A stretch of 64,000 nt of DNA from Hymenobacter ginkgonis (GCF_009755225.1 NZ_WQKZ01000001.1:1-64000); one strand, 5' to 3'; numbered from the stretch's first letter, positions 52,082 to 62,947 are shown. Notes: generated by a model from the sequence alone, not told the origin. Program-made: numbers and translations.

Positions 52082-54406
52082 TTAGAGCTGAATAGTCTTT
52101 TTAACCTGCGTAGTAAAGCTGTTATAGCCCGGCGCCGGCACCACACTAGCCGGCAGCGGCGGCAGGCCCAGTACGGGGGGTAGGCCCAAGCTACGCGTGG
52201 TAACTACCAGCTGCAGCGGGCCAGGTGCTGCCGTTTCCAATTCCAAAACTTCGCCACCCAGCCGCGGCGCAAAGAAGTTAATATTAGCCCCGCTAGCTAC
52301 CGTGCGCGGAACTAGGGCTGGCACTTGCTGGCCCGCTACGCGCAGCCAGCGCAGTTGCCCCGAAGCGTCGGCCGGGCTTAGGCGCAGCGCCAGCACTCCC
52401 GGGCGGCCGGGGCGCAGCAACAGGCGCAGCCGGCGGTGCCCACCCACTGTGGTGTCGGCCAGTACGCTTAGGGTGGCGGGGGGTAGGGCCAGCGCTGGTG
52501 CCGCTTGGTGTAGTACCGAAGTAGTTTGCTTAGGGAAAAGGGCCGGCAGCGGCTGGTACTGTGGTTGCGTTAGCAGCAAGCGCGTCCAGGCATCGGGGCG
52601 CGGCGCGGCCGACAGCCAGTAGGCTTGGCCGTGGTCGGCGTCGAGGGCATAGAAGAGGTGAGTCTGCTGCGGCTGGTCGGAGGTAGGGAGGCGGGTAGCG
52701 TGGCCTACCGCCAGGCCAATGAGTGTCACGCCCAATGCTAGCCCTGGCAACTGCCAGCTAAACCGCACCGTAGTGGCCCCCGCCTTGCCCAAAACCGGCA
52801 GGATACTTGGCAATAGTAACCCCAGCAGCACTGCTAAAAATACCAGGCTAATCAACACCAGCGGCGTTAAGGCAAAGATTATCAGCAGTAAATAGAGGGT
52901 AGGCGCCAGCAGGGCTACAGCGGGTAGGGCCAGCAGCCAGCTGCCTACCCCCCCAGCTGGCAGCCGGCCCGGTGCCGCCGCCTGGCGCAGGCGCAGCGCC
53001 CACGCCAGCGTAGCCGCCAGCAGCGGAAAAGCTAGCAAAAACGCCGATGAGACTGCCTGCCATTGCAGCAACCCTAGGAGCAAGGCCACTACTAGCAGCG
53101 CGCCACCCACTAGCGTATCGGGGCGCAGGTGGCGGCTCAGCCAGCCGTAATACCCAGCAAAAAGGCTGGTACCCAGCGCCAATAGCGCTACTTGGTAAGC
53201 CAAGGCATTGTAGGCGGCCTTGCCATAAAAAGCGCCGTATGCCGGGTACAGCGCGGCTACCAGCGCCAGCAATCCCCAGCCCGCCAGCAGCACCAGCGCC
53301 AATCCGCCTACCAAAGCCAGCGCCCCGCCCAGCAGGCTGGCGGCGGAGAGGCGCCGTCGCTGGGCCGCCAGGGCGGCCACGAGCAGCAGCAGGGTGCTGG
53401 TACCCAGCGTGAGGGGGAGATTCCAGGCAGCGGGGTAGCGCACCAGCCAGCTGCCCAAGGGGTTGAAGAAAGTATAGTCGGGTGCTTTAGTTTGGGCGAG
53501 CGAAATGGTGCCGAAGTGCCGCACTAGGCTCAGCATATACGAACCATGGTGCTGCAGGGAACCGAGGTCGAGGTGGGCGGGCGTGTCGGCGGGGCTGTGG
53601 TAGAAAGGGAAGCCATCGACAAACGCAAAGTTGAGCCCCGTGAGGCCCGCCTGCCGCAGCGGCGTAAAATCGGTGTCGTTGGGCAGGTGGCGGTAAGCTT
53701 CGTAGAACAGCGACGAGGCGATGGGCACCGGCGCGGCGCGGGCATATTCGCTTATCACCCAGCCATTTTGCGCGCTTACTTCAAAAGTGAGGCTGGGCCC
53801 GGCATTGCCCCGGCCTTCAAAATTGAGCACTACCCCCACCTCGCGGCGCAGGCGGGCCGTGTCGGCGGCGTAGGCGCGGGCTCCGAGTAAGCCAACTTCC
53901 TCGCCATCCGTGAATAGCCAAATAACGTCGTGCGCCAGTGGCGGCCCGGTGCGCAGGGCCCGCAGGGTTTCGAGCATGGCTGCCACGCCGGCGCCATCGT
54001 CGCCGGCGCCGGGCGCCTGGGGCTGCGAGTCGTAGTGGGCCAGCACCAGCACCGCCTTGCCGCCGGGCTGCCGGCCGGGCAGGCGAGCCACAATATTCTG
54101 TACCCGCCCGGTATTGATTTCGCTGCCGCTAGCAGCTAGGGCGCTGGTATCGAGTAGGGTAGGGGCCAGGCCGAGCTCGCGTAGGCGGTGCAGCAAGTAG
54201 TCGCGCACCTGGGCATTGGCGGGCGAGCCAATGGGGTGCGGCTGGCGGGCCACCACGGCCACGTCGCGCTGGGCACGGTAGGCCGAAAACTCGCCGGCCG
54301 GCGCATCGGCGGGTAGCGGGCGCGGCGGCTTCACGAGGTAAATGGCCAGGGCCCCAAACAAAAAAAGCCCCAGCAGCGGCAACCAGCGCGAAAAAGAACT
54401 AGGCAT
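52082..54406 (-). CDS. M28 family peptidase with membrane region
   Basis: The 774-residue protein has an N-terminal membrane anchor (LPLLGLFLFGALAIYLV) and an M28 aminopeptidase domain. Zinc ligands and catalytic residues lie in LAHYDSQPQAPGAGDDGAG, FTDGEEVGLLGA, NFEGRG, LPNDTDFTPL and YHSPADTPAH. After about residue 330 there are about nine hydrophobic segments and then a beta-rich exported C-terminus. This is the layout of the ERMP1/Fxna-like M28 group. The start at 54406 (MPSSFSRW) is preferred. Substrates are unknown. Confidence 0.9.
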   Translation of the reverse strand: MPSSFSRWLPLLGLFLFGALAIYLVKPPRPLPADAPAGEFSAYRAQRDVAVVARQPHPIGSPANAQVRDYLLHRLRELGLAPTLLDTSALAASGSEINTGRVQNIVARLPGRQPGGKAVLVLAHYDSQPQAPGAGDDGAGVAAMLETLRALRTGPPLAHDVIWLFTDGEEVGLLGARAYAADTARLRREVGVVLNFEGRGNAGPSLTFEVSAQNGWVISEYARAAPVPIASSLFYEAYRHLPNDTDFTPLRQAGLTGLNFAFVDGFPFYHSPADTPAHLDLGSLQHHGSYMLSLVRHFGTISLAQTKAPDYTFFNPLGSWLVRYPAAWNLPLTLGTSTLLLLVAALAAQRRRLSAASLLGGALALVGGLALVLLAGWGLLALVAALYPAYGAFYGKAAYNALAYQVALLALGTSLFAGYYGWLSRHLRPDTLVGGALLVVALLLGLLQWQAVSSAFLLAFPLLAATLAWALRLRQAAAPGRLPAGGVGSWLLALPAVALLAPTLYLLLIIFALTPLVLISLVFLAVLLGLLLPSILPVLGKAGATTVRFSWQLPGLALGVTLIGLAVGHATRLPTSDQPQQTHLFYALDADHGQAYWLSAAPRPDAWTRLLLTQPQYQPLPALFPKQTTSVLHQAAPALALPPATLSVLADTTVGGHRRLRLLLRPGRPGVLALRLSPADASGQLRWLRVAGQQVPALVPRTVASGANINFFAPRLGGEVLELETAAPGPLQLVVTTRSLGLPPVLGLPPLPASVVPAPGYNSFTTQVKKTIQL

Positions 54407-54802
54407 AGCGTCCAAGGCCTGGGTAGGTAGTGCGAATAAGCAACAAAGCAACTGCTTTTAGCCAAGTATTCCGAGTGGCTCGGTTCTAAGGGCTAATTAC
54501 CCGGTTGAAGCTAGGCTTTTGCCAGTTGAAAATTGCCGGCCCCATGCTTTGCTGCCCTGAGCTGCTCCGTTAGGAACAGACAGGTTTTGTTTCGAACAAC
54601 TACCAGGATTTCAAGGCAATGAAGGTGACAAGCCCGCGCCTGCTAGCTTAAAGGCTACTATACAGCAGCCAAAAAGCAGTCGCCTACGGCAGAGGGGTAG
54701 CTAGCAGCCTAGTTGAGCGTGGGCATCAAGCTCGCCTGACAACAAGACGCCAATGGCCCGCTCAATAAGGCCAAGCCTGCCCGCTGCCGCAGGGGGTAGG
54801 GG
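54407..54802. other. intergenic region with no gene
   Basis: This 396-bp gap between the M28 gene and the exonuclease gene (both -) has no protein-like frame, repeat or clear promoter box that I can see. Confidence 0.5.
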
Positions 54803-55606
54803 CTAGGCCACAACCGCTGGCCAGGGCGTTTGCGTGAGTTGTACTTCGGGCCACAGGGACTGTAAGCCAGTGTAATGCAGGTAGATGCGCGCCGTGGTAA
54901 TGACGTCCTTCTCGCAGTAGGTGACGATGCGAGCCAGGTTTTTCTCTTCCCAATATACTTGGGCTACCTGCGAGCCGTCGATGTCGTCTTTGGGCGACGG
55001 GATGCCGAACACGCCCGCCAGTAGGGGTAGGGAAATATGGCCCTTGTTGTCGCCAAATTTCCAGAGGTCCATCGTGTCGAGCAGGTGCGGTAGGTCCCAG
55101 GGCTTGTGGCCGGCTACATCGAGCATGGGCGGAATGGGCTGCCCGCAGATGAGCATGCGCCGGCCCAGGTAGCCGTAGTCGAACTCGCGGCCGTTGTGGG
55201 CGCATAGAAAATAGCCATCAGGCGCAGCAGTTTCAAGCTTGGCGTAGCGGGCGGGGCCGCAAGGTGCATAGCGCTGCAAAAACTGCCCAAAGCCGCGTAG
55301 CACTTCGCACTCATCGTCGTCGGCAAACGACTTGGTGCGGAATTCGAGCGTTTCGTCCTTCAGGGGCCTAAAGTAGCCGACCGAGATGCACACTACCTTC
55401 CCAAATTCGGCATAGAGGCCGCCGTTGCTGAACAATTCTTCGTGGGTTTTGCCAGCGGCCAGCTCTTTGGCGTGGCGCTTTTCGCAAAACTTGGCCCACA
55501 GCGGGTGCAAAGCGGTGGGAAGTTCTTCGTGCGTAGCGTGGCCCGGCACGGTTTCGATATCAACGAAAAAAATGCGGGTCAAGTCAACGTGACGGAGGAT
55601 GTTCAT
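54803..55606 (-). CDS. DEDD-type 3'-5' exonuclease
   Basis: The 267-residue protein resembles the PolB-like/RNase-H-fold 3'-5' exonuclease domain found alone in many Bacteroidota. FFVDIETVPG carries the first Asp-Glu pair. HNGREFDYGYLGRRM carries the second Asp, and VTYCEKDVITTARIY the last Asp. It probably removes nucleotides from DNA or RNA 3' ends. It is divergent from the AraC-type regulator and has a TAGCTTTG box upstream. Role in repair is assumed, not shown. Confidence 0.85.
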   Translation of the reverse strand: MNILRHVDLTRIFFVDIETVPGHATHEELPTALHPLWAKFCEKRHAKELAAGKTHEELFSNGGLYAEFGKVVCISVGYFRPLKDETLEFRTKSFADDDECEVLRGFGQFLQRYAPCGPARYAKLETAAPDGYFLCAHNGREFDYGYLGRRMLICGQPIPPMLDVAGHKPWDLPHLLDTMDLWKFGDNKGHISLPLLAGVFGIPSPKDDIDGSQVAQVYWEEKNLARIVTYCEKDVITTARIYLHYTGLQSLWPEVQLTQTPWPAVVA

Positions 55607-55634
55607 AGCGGCCAGGAAGCAAAAGCGAATCCCT

Positions 55635-55642
55635 CAAAGCTA
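55635..55642 (-). promoter_or_regulatory. TAnnTTTG -7 box for the exonuclease
   Basis: TAGCTTTG on the minus strand lies 28 nt before the ATG at 55606. Confidence 0.5.
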
Positions 55643-55680
55643 AGCAAAACTTCAATATTTCGGCAGTGGCGCGGCGGCCG

Positions 55681-55688
55681 TACTTTCG
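55681..55688 (+). promoter_or_regulatory. TACTTTCG box, near-leaderless promoter
   Basis: TACTTTCG (one mismatch to TAnnTTTG) ends 5 nt before the ATG at 55694. If used, transcription would start at or within a few bases of the start codon. Confidence 0.4.
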
Positions 55689-55693
55689 CCATC

Positions 55694-56980
55694 ATGCTCT
55701 TTCAGTTTGGCCTGCATAGCGCGTTGCTATTGCCTTTTGTGGTGCCAGGGGTGGCGGCCACGCTGTGGCTGCTGGGCCGCGCCCTGCGCCGCGGTGCCGC
55801 GGCCGATGCGCTGCTGGCCTTGCTTATCCTGCTGCCTACCCTCAGCGTGGCGCAGTGGATGCTAGGCTATGCCGGCTGGTTTGATAGCCACGACGGCCAC
55901 TCGACCGTGATGTTTTACGTGCCGTGGCGGGCGCTTATGCTGCTGGGGCCCGCGTATTACCTGTACTTCCGAAGCCTTACTAACCAGGAGTTTGGCTGGC
56001 GGCGGCTGCGGTGGCACTTACTGCCGGGCGCGCTAGAACTGGGGGTATTTGCCGCCGTGGCGGCCTACGACCTGCTGTGGTGCCGCGCTCTGAAGGGCCA
56101 GGCACTACCCGATTTTTACGGTACTAAAGGGGCCGCCGCTACGGCCCTCGACAACTGGTACCTGCCCGAGGCGCTGCTAGGCTACGCGCTGCTGCTGGGC
56201 TACGGCCTGCGTATGCTGGCCGAGTACCGGCGCTACCGCCACTACCTCAACAACAACTTCTCGGACCCTGAGCGCCTGCGCTTTGCTGGGTTGCGCCAAC
56301 TGCTGGTACTGCAAACGCTGGTGCTGACGCTGGGCCTGCTTTTTACGACGCTCAACGAGCGCTTTGATTTTAGCTACGACACAGCCTGGTATTTCTTTGC
56401 CCTGCGTGGCCTGCTCATTTACGGGCTTATTGTGGTTGGAATTCAAGCCAACTACGCCGCCGCTACGAGCCCGCTACGCTTCGGGGCCGAGGCCGCCAGC
56501 GAAGCCCAAGTGCCTCCTGCGCCACTTCCCCTGCCGGTGCTGGCAGCCCCCCAACCCGCCCCCGCTGCCGTGCCTGCCCCAGGGCCTACCCCCTTGGTAG
56601 CGGCCGAGGAAACTGCGCTGCCACCGGCGGCCCTGCCGCCCGAGCTACTGCCCTGGCGCGACAAGCTGCTGCACCTCATGGCCACCGAGCAGCCCTGGCT
56701 CGAGCCCGAGCTCACGCTTACCGAGCTGGCCCAGCGCCTACGCACCAATTCTAGTTTGCTCTCCAAAGTCATCAACACGGGTTGCGGGCAAAACTTCAAC
56801 GACTTTGTGAACACCTATCGGGTGCAGGAGGCGCGCCGCAAGCTAGCCGACCCACGCTTCAGCCACTACTCGCTGGTAGGCGTGGCGCTGGAAAGTGGTT
56901 TCAATTCAAAATCAACGTTTAACCGCGTGTTTAAGAAGCTGCTGGGCCAGGCCCCCAGCGAGGTGATACGCCCCAAATAA
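55694..56980 (+). CDS. membrane-bound AraC family regulator
   Basis: The 428-residue protein has seven or so hydrophobic segments in its first about 260 residues, then a Pro/Ala-rich linker and a C-terminal AraC helix-turn-helix (ELAQRLRTNSSLLSKVINTG, FNDFVNTYRVQEARRKL, VALESGFNSKSTFNRVFKK). This arrangement of a membrane sensor fused to a DNA-binding domain occurs in Bacteroidota. The stimulus is unknown. The start at 55694 follows a TACTTTCG box; a longer frame crossing the divergent promoter was rejected. The outer-membrane gene downstream may be its target. Confidence 0.9.
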   Translation: MLFQFGLHSALLLPFVVPGVAATLWLLGRALRRGAAADALLALLILLPTLSVAQWMLGYAGWFDSHDGHSTVMFYVPWRALMLLGPAYYLYFRSLTNQEFGWRRLRWHLLPGALELGVFAAVAAYDLLWCRALKGQALPDFYGTKGAAATALDNWYLPEALLGYALLLGYGLRMLAEYRRYRHYLNNNFSDPERLRFAGLRQLLVLQTLVLTLGLLFTTLNERFDFSYDTAWYFFALRGLLIYGLIVVGIQANYAAATSPLRFGAEAASEAQVPPAPLPLPVLAAPQPAPAAVPAPGPTPLVAAEETALPPAALPPELLPWRDKLLHLMATEQPWLEPELTLTELAQRLRTNSSLLSKVINTGCGQNFNDFVNTYRVQEARRKLADPRFSHYSLVGVALESGFNSKSTFNRVFKKLLGQAPSEVIRPK

Positions 56981-57281
56981 TAAGTTGAGACGGGCCAGAT
57001 AATGGCTTGGAGCGCTAGGGTAGGGGTAGGAAAGGACTTTTGTCGCAGTCTTTCGCCAACCGCTCTTCCCGATGAAAAATGCCCTGCAAGTAGCCCGCCC
57101 CACCGCGTGCTGGCCGCCGCCACAACTCCTAATGACGCCCGTTTTGGGCACTGGTTGTAACGTTTGGGCCGCGGGGCTGGTAGCCGCCCTACCCTCCTCA
57201 AATAGCCCGGCCCCCGGTAGGCAACCCCAAGCTGCCGGCCGGCATCTATGCCTCAACTTGCTCACCTTTCACACGCCCTTC
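56981..57281. other. intergenic region before the outer-membrane receptor
   Basis: A long upstream frame runs through here into the receptor gene, but it has no signal peptide and poor composition. GGGTAGGGGTAGG occurs near 57017. No clear -7 box was found. Confidence 0.4.
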
Positions 57282-59795
57282 ATGCGTACGCTTACTCGTC
57301 GGTTATTAGGAATAGCGCTGCTGGTATGGAGCGCGCAACTGGCAGCTGCTCAGACTCCGGCTGCCCCAGCTGCCACGGGCTCGCTCACCGGCACGGTGCT
57401 CGACTCGCTCAGCCGCCAGCCGGTGGCCTACGCCACGGTGGTGCTGCTACCCCCCGCACCGGGCGACAAGCCTATTACCGGTGTGGCCGCCGACGACCAG
57501 GGGCATTTTGCCCTCACCAAGCTGGGGGCCGGCACCTTTCGGCTGCGGGCTAGCTACGTAGGCTACGGCACGCGCACGCGCACCGTGGTGGTGGGGGTAG
57601 GGGCCACGGCAGTGGGCAATGTGCTGCTGCCCACCGCTGCTCAGGCGCTGGGTGAGGCCGTGGTAGTGGGCACCAAGCCGGTGGTGGAAGTGCGCCCCGA
57701 CCGCCTCATCTACAACGCCGACCAGGACGTAAGCAATGCCGGTGGCACCGCCCAAGATGTGCTGCGCAAGGCGCCACTGCTGGCCGTGGATGGCGACGGC
57801 AATGTGAAAATGCGTGGCTCGGCCAACTTTAAAGTATTGGTCAACAACAAGCCCTCACCTACGCTGGCCCGCAACCTGGCCGAAGCTCTCAAAAGCATTC
57901 CGGCCGAGCAAATCCAGAGTGTAGAGGTCATCACTACCCCCTCGGCTAAATACGACGGCGAGGGCACGGCTGGCATCATCAACATTGTGCTCAAAAAGGG
58001 CGTGAACCAGGGCGTGAATGGCCGCGTGGGGGCTAGCAGTGGCAACCGCAACAGCAATTTTAACTCGGCCCTGAACTTCAAAAAAGGCAAAATCGGCTTC
58101 ACGTCTTCGGCCAGTGCGGGCGCCTGGTACAACCCCGGCCAGTTCTCGCGCGAGCGCCTGGGCTACTCGACGCCCGGCACCGACACGCTGCGCCAAAACG
58201 GCAGCGTTTACAACAAAGGTGGTTGGTACTACGGCACCGTGGGCCTCGACTACGACCCCGCCGAGCACCACAGCATCTCGTTGGCCGGCTCGGTAAATGG
58301 CTACGGCGGCAATACTACCCAGGATTTGCTTAACCGCTACACATCGCCGATTTCGGCTAATAATCAGTTATTTAGTCGCGATACTAAGAATATTTTTACC
58401 GGCCTTAACGTGGAGGGCACTGGCACCTATACCCGCACTTTTGCCCAGGCCCGCAAGGAGTGGAGCGTGCTGGGCCAGTATGCGCTCAACACTGGCACCT
58501 TCGGCTATGATTTTGACCAGTACAACAACTCCACTTTCCCGCTCGAACCCGGCGCCGCCAACTACCGCGAGCGCAGCCGGGGCCGCACGCCAGGCCACGA
58601 ATTTACGTTTCAGAGCGATTTTACGCAGCCTTTCGGTGATAAGAAAACCCTGGAAATGGGCCTGAAAGCCATTTTCCGCCGCACCGGCTCGGTGGCTACC
58701 GTCGATGGCCTAACGCCCGGCCAAACCTCGGACTTTGTGCCGCTGGCGGGCCGGGCCACCGACTTTAGCTATGCCCAGGATGTGCAGGCGGCCTACGCTA
58801 CCTACGGCTTTGGGGTAGGGAAGAAGCTGACCGCCAGCTTGGGGGGTAGGGTCGAGCGCACAGCACTTTCGGCCGAATTTCGGGCTACCAATTCGCCGCC
58901 CTTCAGCCAGCACTACATCACGCCACTGCCCAATGGCAATGCGCGCTATGCTTTCAGCGACGCTACTAGTTTGCGCTTTGCTTATAGCCGCCGCATCACG
59001 CGGCCGTTTATCGACTTTCTCAACCCATTTGTGGACCGCTCCGACCCCAAAAACATTTCTTTTGGCAACCCTGAGCTGAGCCCCGAACTCACTGACTCGT
59101 ACGAGCTAGGCTATAGCACGGCCATCAAAACGACGACGCTCAATGCGGCGCTCTCGGTGCGCCACACCGGTAATGCCATCGAGCAAGTGCGCTACTCCAC
59201 TACTAACCCCGATGCGCCCCTACCCCCCGGCGTAGTGCCCGACCCTAGCGTGACGGTGCAAACCTTCGCCAATGTGGCGGCCAATACATTTTATCAGTTT
59301 AACGTAAATTTCTCCGCGAAGCCCACGCCCAAATGGGACCTCAGTATTAGCCCCGATGTGCAGTACGTGGTGCGCCGCAGCCCGGCTCTCAACACACGGC
59401 GCCAAGGCTTTGCGAGCGGCGTCAACGTGAACACGTCGTACAAGCTGAACAAAGGCTTCACGGTGCAAGGCTTCGTGTTTGCTTCCACGCCAATGCCCGA
59501 AATTCAGGGCACTGGCCCCGCCAACTTATACTACCAAATGGGCGTGAAGAAAACGCTGCTTAAGGACAAAGCCGACCTGACGCTCAACTTCGGCAGCCCT
59601 TTCAACAGCTATTGGCCCTACCGTAATACTACCACCACTGCTCTGTTCGATGAGCGCAGCGAATACCGCGCCTACCAGCGCTCGTTTCGCCTGAATTTTA
59701 GCTACCGTTTCGGCCAGGCGGCCGGCCAGCCTAAGCAGCGCAAAAGCATCAACAACGACGACACCAAGAGTGGGGGTGGCAAGCAGGGCGGCTAG
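57282..59795 (+). CDS. outer-membrane beta-barrel (TonB-receptor-like) protein
   Basis: The 837-residue protein has a signal peptide (LLGIALLVWSAQLAAAQ), an N-terminal CarboxypepD_reg-like domain (GSLTGTVLDSLSRQPVAYAT), a plug-like domain (AQDVLRKAPLLAVDGDGNV, IQSVEVITTPSAKYDGEGTA) and a long barrel. It fits the OMP_b-brl_3/TonB-dependent group that imports or processes large substrates. A TonB box is not evident. The start at 57282 was chosen for the signal peptide. It follows the AraC-type membrane regulator in the same direction and its stop overlaps the end of the convergent DUF1648-like gene. Confidence 0.88.
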   Translation: MRTLTRRLLGIALLVWSAQLAAAQTPAAPAATGSLTGTVLDSLSRQPVAYATVVLLPPAPGDKPITGVAADDQGHFALTKLGAGTFRLRASYVGYGTRTRTVVVGVGATAVGNVLLPTAAQALGEAVVVGTKPVVEVRPDRLIYNADQDVSNAGGTAQDVLRKAPLLAVDGDGNVKMRGSANFKVLVNNKPSPTLARNLAEALKSIPAEQIQSVEVITTPSAKYDGEGTAGIINIVLKKGVNQGVNGRVGASSGNRNSNFNSALNFKKGKIGFTSSASAGAWYNPGQFSRERLGYSTPGTDTLRQNGSVYNKGGWYYGTVGLDYDPAEHHSISLAGSVNGYGGNTTQDLLNRYTSPISANNQLFSRDTKNIFTGLNVEGTGTYTRTFAQARKEWSVLGQYALNTGTFGYDFDQYNNSTFPLEPGAANYRERSRGRTPGHEFTFQSDFTQPFGDKKTLEMGLKAIFRRTGSVATVDGLTPGQTSDFVPLAGRATDFSYAQDVQAAYATYGFGVGKKLTASLGGRVERTALSAEFRATNSPPFSQHYITPLPNGNARYAFSDATSLRFAYSRRITRPFIDFLNPFVDRSDPKNISFGNPELSPELTDSYELGYSTAIKTTTLNAALSVRHTGNAIEQVRYSTTNPDAPLPPGVVPDPSVTVQTFANVAANTFYQFNVNFSAKPTPKWDLSISPDVQYVVRRSPALNTRRQGFASGVNVNTSYKLNKGFTVQGFVFASTPMPEIQGTGPANLYYQMGVKKTLLKDKADLTLNFGSPFNSYWPYRNTTTTALFDERSEYRAYQRSFRLNFSYRFGQAAGQPKQRKSINNDDTKSGGGKQGG

Positions 59796-60187
59796 CGCCC
59801 GGTCGCCTGCGTGGGTGCCCGTAAGCGATGGGGTAGGAACTGGTGGTCCTGGCTGGCATTGGCGCTGCTGCGAATAAGCGCAGCTATAGCTAGCGCCAGC
59901 GCGGCCACTACTACCAGCCGGGTCCACCGCTGCCGAGAGCTGCTCCAAAAAATACTTTGCCCCACTTGAACTTGGGGAAAAAATGTTAGTACCGCAAACG
60001 CAATACTCGGAAACCACGCGATGTTCCAGAGCCATTCCTTACCCACGAAGTGGTTGGGCACTCCGCCCGCGTTGTAATGGATGGGCACAAAAGCCAGCAC
60101 CCGGTGCCAAATGAGGTGCAGGTACCACACTGGTAAAAGCGCCACTACGGCCGCCAGCAGCGCTGCCAGAAATACCCGACGGTTCAT
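59792..60187 (-). CDS. DUF1648-like membrane protein
   Basis: The 131-residue protein has two or three membrane segments (FLAALLAAVVALLPVWYLHLI, cut as ALLAAVVALLPVWYLHLIW; IAWFPSIAFAVLTFFP) and the VPIHYNAGGVPNHF segment. That segment resembles the DUF1648 'P-x-H-x-x-x-x-G' motif. Function is unknown. It overlaps the end of the convergent outer-membrane protein gene by 4 nt. Confidence 0.7.
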   Translation of the reverse strand: MNRRVFLAALLAAVVALLPVWYLHLIWHRVLAFVPIHYNAGGVPNHFVGKEWLWNIAWFPSIAFAVLTFFPQVQVGQSIFWSSSRQRWTRLVVVAALALAIAALIRSSANASQDHQFLPHRLRAPTQATGR

Positions 60188-60271
60188 AAATATTTGCCCC
60201 AGCGGAAGTAAAGTAAATCAAGCTGCCAAATTGCTTGTCGATTAATGAGCATTTACTGAACTGCTACCCAC

Positions 60272-60310
60272 AAAAAAGGCCGGTTCCGCACTGCGGAACC
60301 GGCCTTTTTT
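60272..60310 (-). terminator. strong terminator of clpC
   Basis: AAAAAAGGCCGGTTCCGCA pairs exactly with 60292-60310 around a single C, giving a GC-rich 19-bp stem flanked by A- and T-runs. It lies just downstream of the clpC stop. Confidence 0.92.
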
Positions 60311-60325
60311 AACTTACTGCTTTAC

Positions 60326-62947
60326 TTATTTCGTCTCGCCGTTTTCGGGCTCGGTAGGAGCCTCGGCTGGCCGCTCATCGCTGGCCAGGTTAGGCGCCTC
60401 ATCGCTCTTGGCGATGCTGAAGCTGAGCTCTTCCTTGCCATCCTCATAGTCGGCGGTGATAATATCACCGTGCAATAGCTGGGCTTTCAGGATTTCCTCG
60501 GCAATCGGGTCTTCGATGTACTTCTGGATGGCCCGGTTCAGCGGACGTGCGCCAAACTTAGGGTCGTAGCCTTTATCAGCCACAAAATCCTTCGCTTTCT
60601 CTGTCAACTCGACGCGGTAGCCGAGGGTCAGGATGCGGCTGAGCAATTTACTGAGGCTGATATCGATAATCTTGTGGATATCTTTCTTCTCCAGCGAGTT
60701 GAAGACAATTACATCATCCAAGCGGTTGAGGAACTCGGGCGAGAAGGTCTTCTTCAGGGCATTGGTAATTGTGCCCTTCGTTAGCTCGTCCATGTTCTCG
60801 TTGCGAGCCTTCGTGCCGAAGCCGATGCCAGCACCGAAGTCCTGCAAGTCACGCGCCCCGATGTTCGAGGTCATGATGATGATGGTGTTGCGGAAGTCCA
60901 CCTTGCGGCCGAGGCCGTCGGTCAGGATACCGTCGTCGAGCACTTGCAGCAGCAAGTTGTACACGTCGGGGTGAGCCTTCTCAATCTCGTCGAGCAGGAT
61001 AACCGAGTACGGCTTGCGGCGGATTTTTTCCGTCAGCTGGCCGCCCTCTTCATAGCCTACGTAGCCGGGAGGCGCGCCGACCAGGCGCGATACGCTGAAT
61101 TTCTCCATGTACTCCGACATATCAACGCGCACCAGCGAGTCTTCCTTATCGAAGAGGTAAGTAGCGAGCACCTTAGCTAGCTCCGTCTTACCCACGCCCG
61201 TTGGGCCGAGGAATACGAACGAACCAATCGGCTTTTTGGGGTCTTTCAAGCCCACGCGGGTACGCTGAATGGCTTTCACCAACTGCGCAATCGCTTTGTC
61301 CTGGCCAATTACTTTGCCTTTCAGCTCGTCGCCCATGTTGAGCAGCTTCTGGCTTTCGTTCTGGGCCACGCGGTTCACCGGGATACCAGTCATCATGGCG
61401 ATTACCTCAGCCACGTTTTCCTCTTTCACCGTGTAGCGCTTCTTCTTAGTCTCGTCTTCCCAGCTTTTCTTAGCCGAGTCGAGTTGCTCCAGAAGTTTCT
61501 TTTCCGTATCGCGGAGCTTAGCAGCTTCCTCGTACTTCTGCGATTTTACCACGCGGTTTTTCTCGGTTTTGATATTCTCAATCTGCTCTTCGAGCTTGAG
61601 AATATCCTCCGGCACCACGATGTTGTTGATGTGCACGCGGGCACCAGCTTCGTCGAGGATGTCGATGGCTTTGTCTGGCAGGAAGCGGTCGCTCATGTAG
61701 CGGTCGCTCAGCTTCACGCACTGCTCAATGGCCTTATCGGTGTACACCACGTGGTGGTGGTCCTGATACTTGTCCTTGATGTTGTGCAGAATCTCGATGG
61801 TTTCCTCGGGGGTAGTGGGGTCCACCATCACCATTTGGAAACGACGGGCCAAAGCACCATCTTTTTCGATATATTGGCGATACTCATCCAGCGTGGTAGC
61901 GCCGATGCATTGAATTTCGCCGCGAGCCAAGGCGGGTTTGAACATGTTGCTAGCATCTAGCGAGCCCGAAGCCCCACCAGCGCCCACAATCGTGTGCAAC
62001 TCGTCGATGAACAGAATCACATCGGGCGACTTTTCCAGCTCGTTCATCACGGCCTTCATACGCTCCTCAAACTGGCCACGGTATTTTGTACCAGCTACTA
62101 GCGACGCCAAGTCCAGGGTTACTACGCGCTTGTTGAACAGTACGCGGCTTACTTTCTTCTGAATGATGCGCAGGGCCAGGCCCTCAGCGATAGCCGTTTT
62201 ACCAACGCCCGGCTCACCAATCAAAATAGGGTTATTCTTCTTGCGGCGGCTCAGTACCTGGGCCACGCGCTCAATCTCTTTTTCGCGGCCCACGATGGGG
62301 TCAAGCTTATCCTCTTCGGCCAGCTTCGTTAAGTCGCGGCCAAAGTTATCGAGCACCGGAGTGCGCGATTTTTCCCCAGCCTTCTTGGCGGTGCCAGCAT
62401 TGCCAGCGCCCTGCCCGCGGCCGGGGCCGCCTTGGCCCTGGCCAAAGAGGCGGTCATCATCGTCGTCAGCCTCCGGACCGGCTTTGGGGCCAGTCGTGTT
62501 GGGAGCCGCGCCGTGGTAGTCGAGCGAGTCGCGCACGGTTTCGTAATTCACGTTGAACTTGGAAAGGATTTGAGAAGAAATATTGTCCTCATCGCGCAAA
62601 ATCGAGAGGAGCAAGTGCTCAGTGCCAATGATTTCCGATTTGAAAATCTTGGCTTCGAGGTACGTAATTTTTAGCACCTTCTCGGTCTGCTTAGTCAGCG
62701 GAATCGAGCCGGTGATGCTGGTGCCCTGGGTCGAGGCCGTGTTGCGGGTAGCTTGCTCGAGGGCAAACTTTAGCTCCTCGGTAGCTACCCCCAGCTTTTT
62801 AAGCAGGCCCAGCGCAGTGCCTTCGCCTTCGCGAATCATGCCCAGCAGCAGGTGCTCGGTACCGATATAGTCGTGGCCGAGCCGGATGGCCTCCTCCCGG
62901 CTCAAGGAAATAACCTCCTTGACGCGGTTTGAAAATTTAGCTTCCAT
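60326..62947 (-). CDS. clpC: ATP-dependent Clp protease ATP-binding subunit ClpC
   Basis: The 873-residue AAA+ unfoldase feeds substrates to ClpP. It has a double Clp N-domain ([20 protein letters not shown]), a first ATPase with GEPGVGKT and [13 protein letters not shown], and a UVR-like coiled segment ([20 protein letters not shown]). The second ATPase has GPTGVGKT and [13 protein letters not shown]. An insertion of about 40 residues rich in Gly/Asp ([17 protein letters not shown]) follows the N-domain. Unlike Firmicutes, no ctsR/mcsAB genes are beside it. It stands alone with its own terminator. Confidence 0.97.
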   Translation of the reverse strand: MEAKFSNRVKEVISLSREEAIRLGHDYIGTEHLLLGMIREGEGTALGLLKKLGVATEELKFALEQATRNTASTQGTSITGSIPLTKQTEKVLKITYLEAKIFKSEIIGTEHLLLSILRDEDNISSQILSKFNVNYETVRDSLDYHGAAPNTTGPKAGPEADDDDDRLFGQGQGGPGRGQGAGNAGTAKKAGEKSRTPVLDNFGRDLTKLAEEDKLDPIVGREKEIERVAQVLSRRKKNNPILIGEPGVGKTAIAEGLALRIIQKKVSRVLFNKRVVTLDLASLVAGTKYRGQFEERMKAVMNELEKSPDVILFIDELHTIVGAGGASGSLDASNMFKPALARGEIQCIGATTLDEYRQYIEKDGALARRFQMVMVDPTTPEETIEILHNIKDKYQDHHHVVYTDKAIEQCVKLSDRYMSDRFLPDKAIDILDEAGARVHINNIVVPEDILKLEEQIENIKTEKNRVVKSQKYEEAAKLRDTEKKLLEQLDSAKKSWEDETKKKRYTVKEENVAEVIAMMTGIPVNRVAQNESQKLLNMGDELKGKVIGQDKAIAQLVKAIQRTRVGLKDPKKPIGSFVFLGPTGVGKTELAKVLATYLFDKEDSLVRVDMSEYMEKFSVSRLVGAPPGYVGYEEGGQLTEKIRRKPYSVILLDEIEKAHPDVYNLLLQVLDDGILTDGLGRKVDFRNTIIIMTSNIGARDLQDFGAGIGFGTKARNENMDELTKGTITNALKKTFSPEFLNRLDDVIVFNSLEKKDIHKIIDISLSKLLSRILTLGYRVELTEKAKDFVADKGYDPKFGARPLNRAIQKYIEDPIAEEILKAQLLHGDIITADYEDGKEELSFSIAKSDEAPNLASDERPAEAPTEPENGETK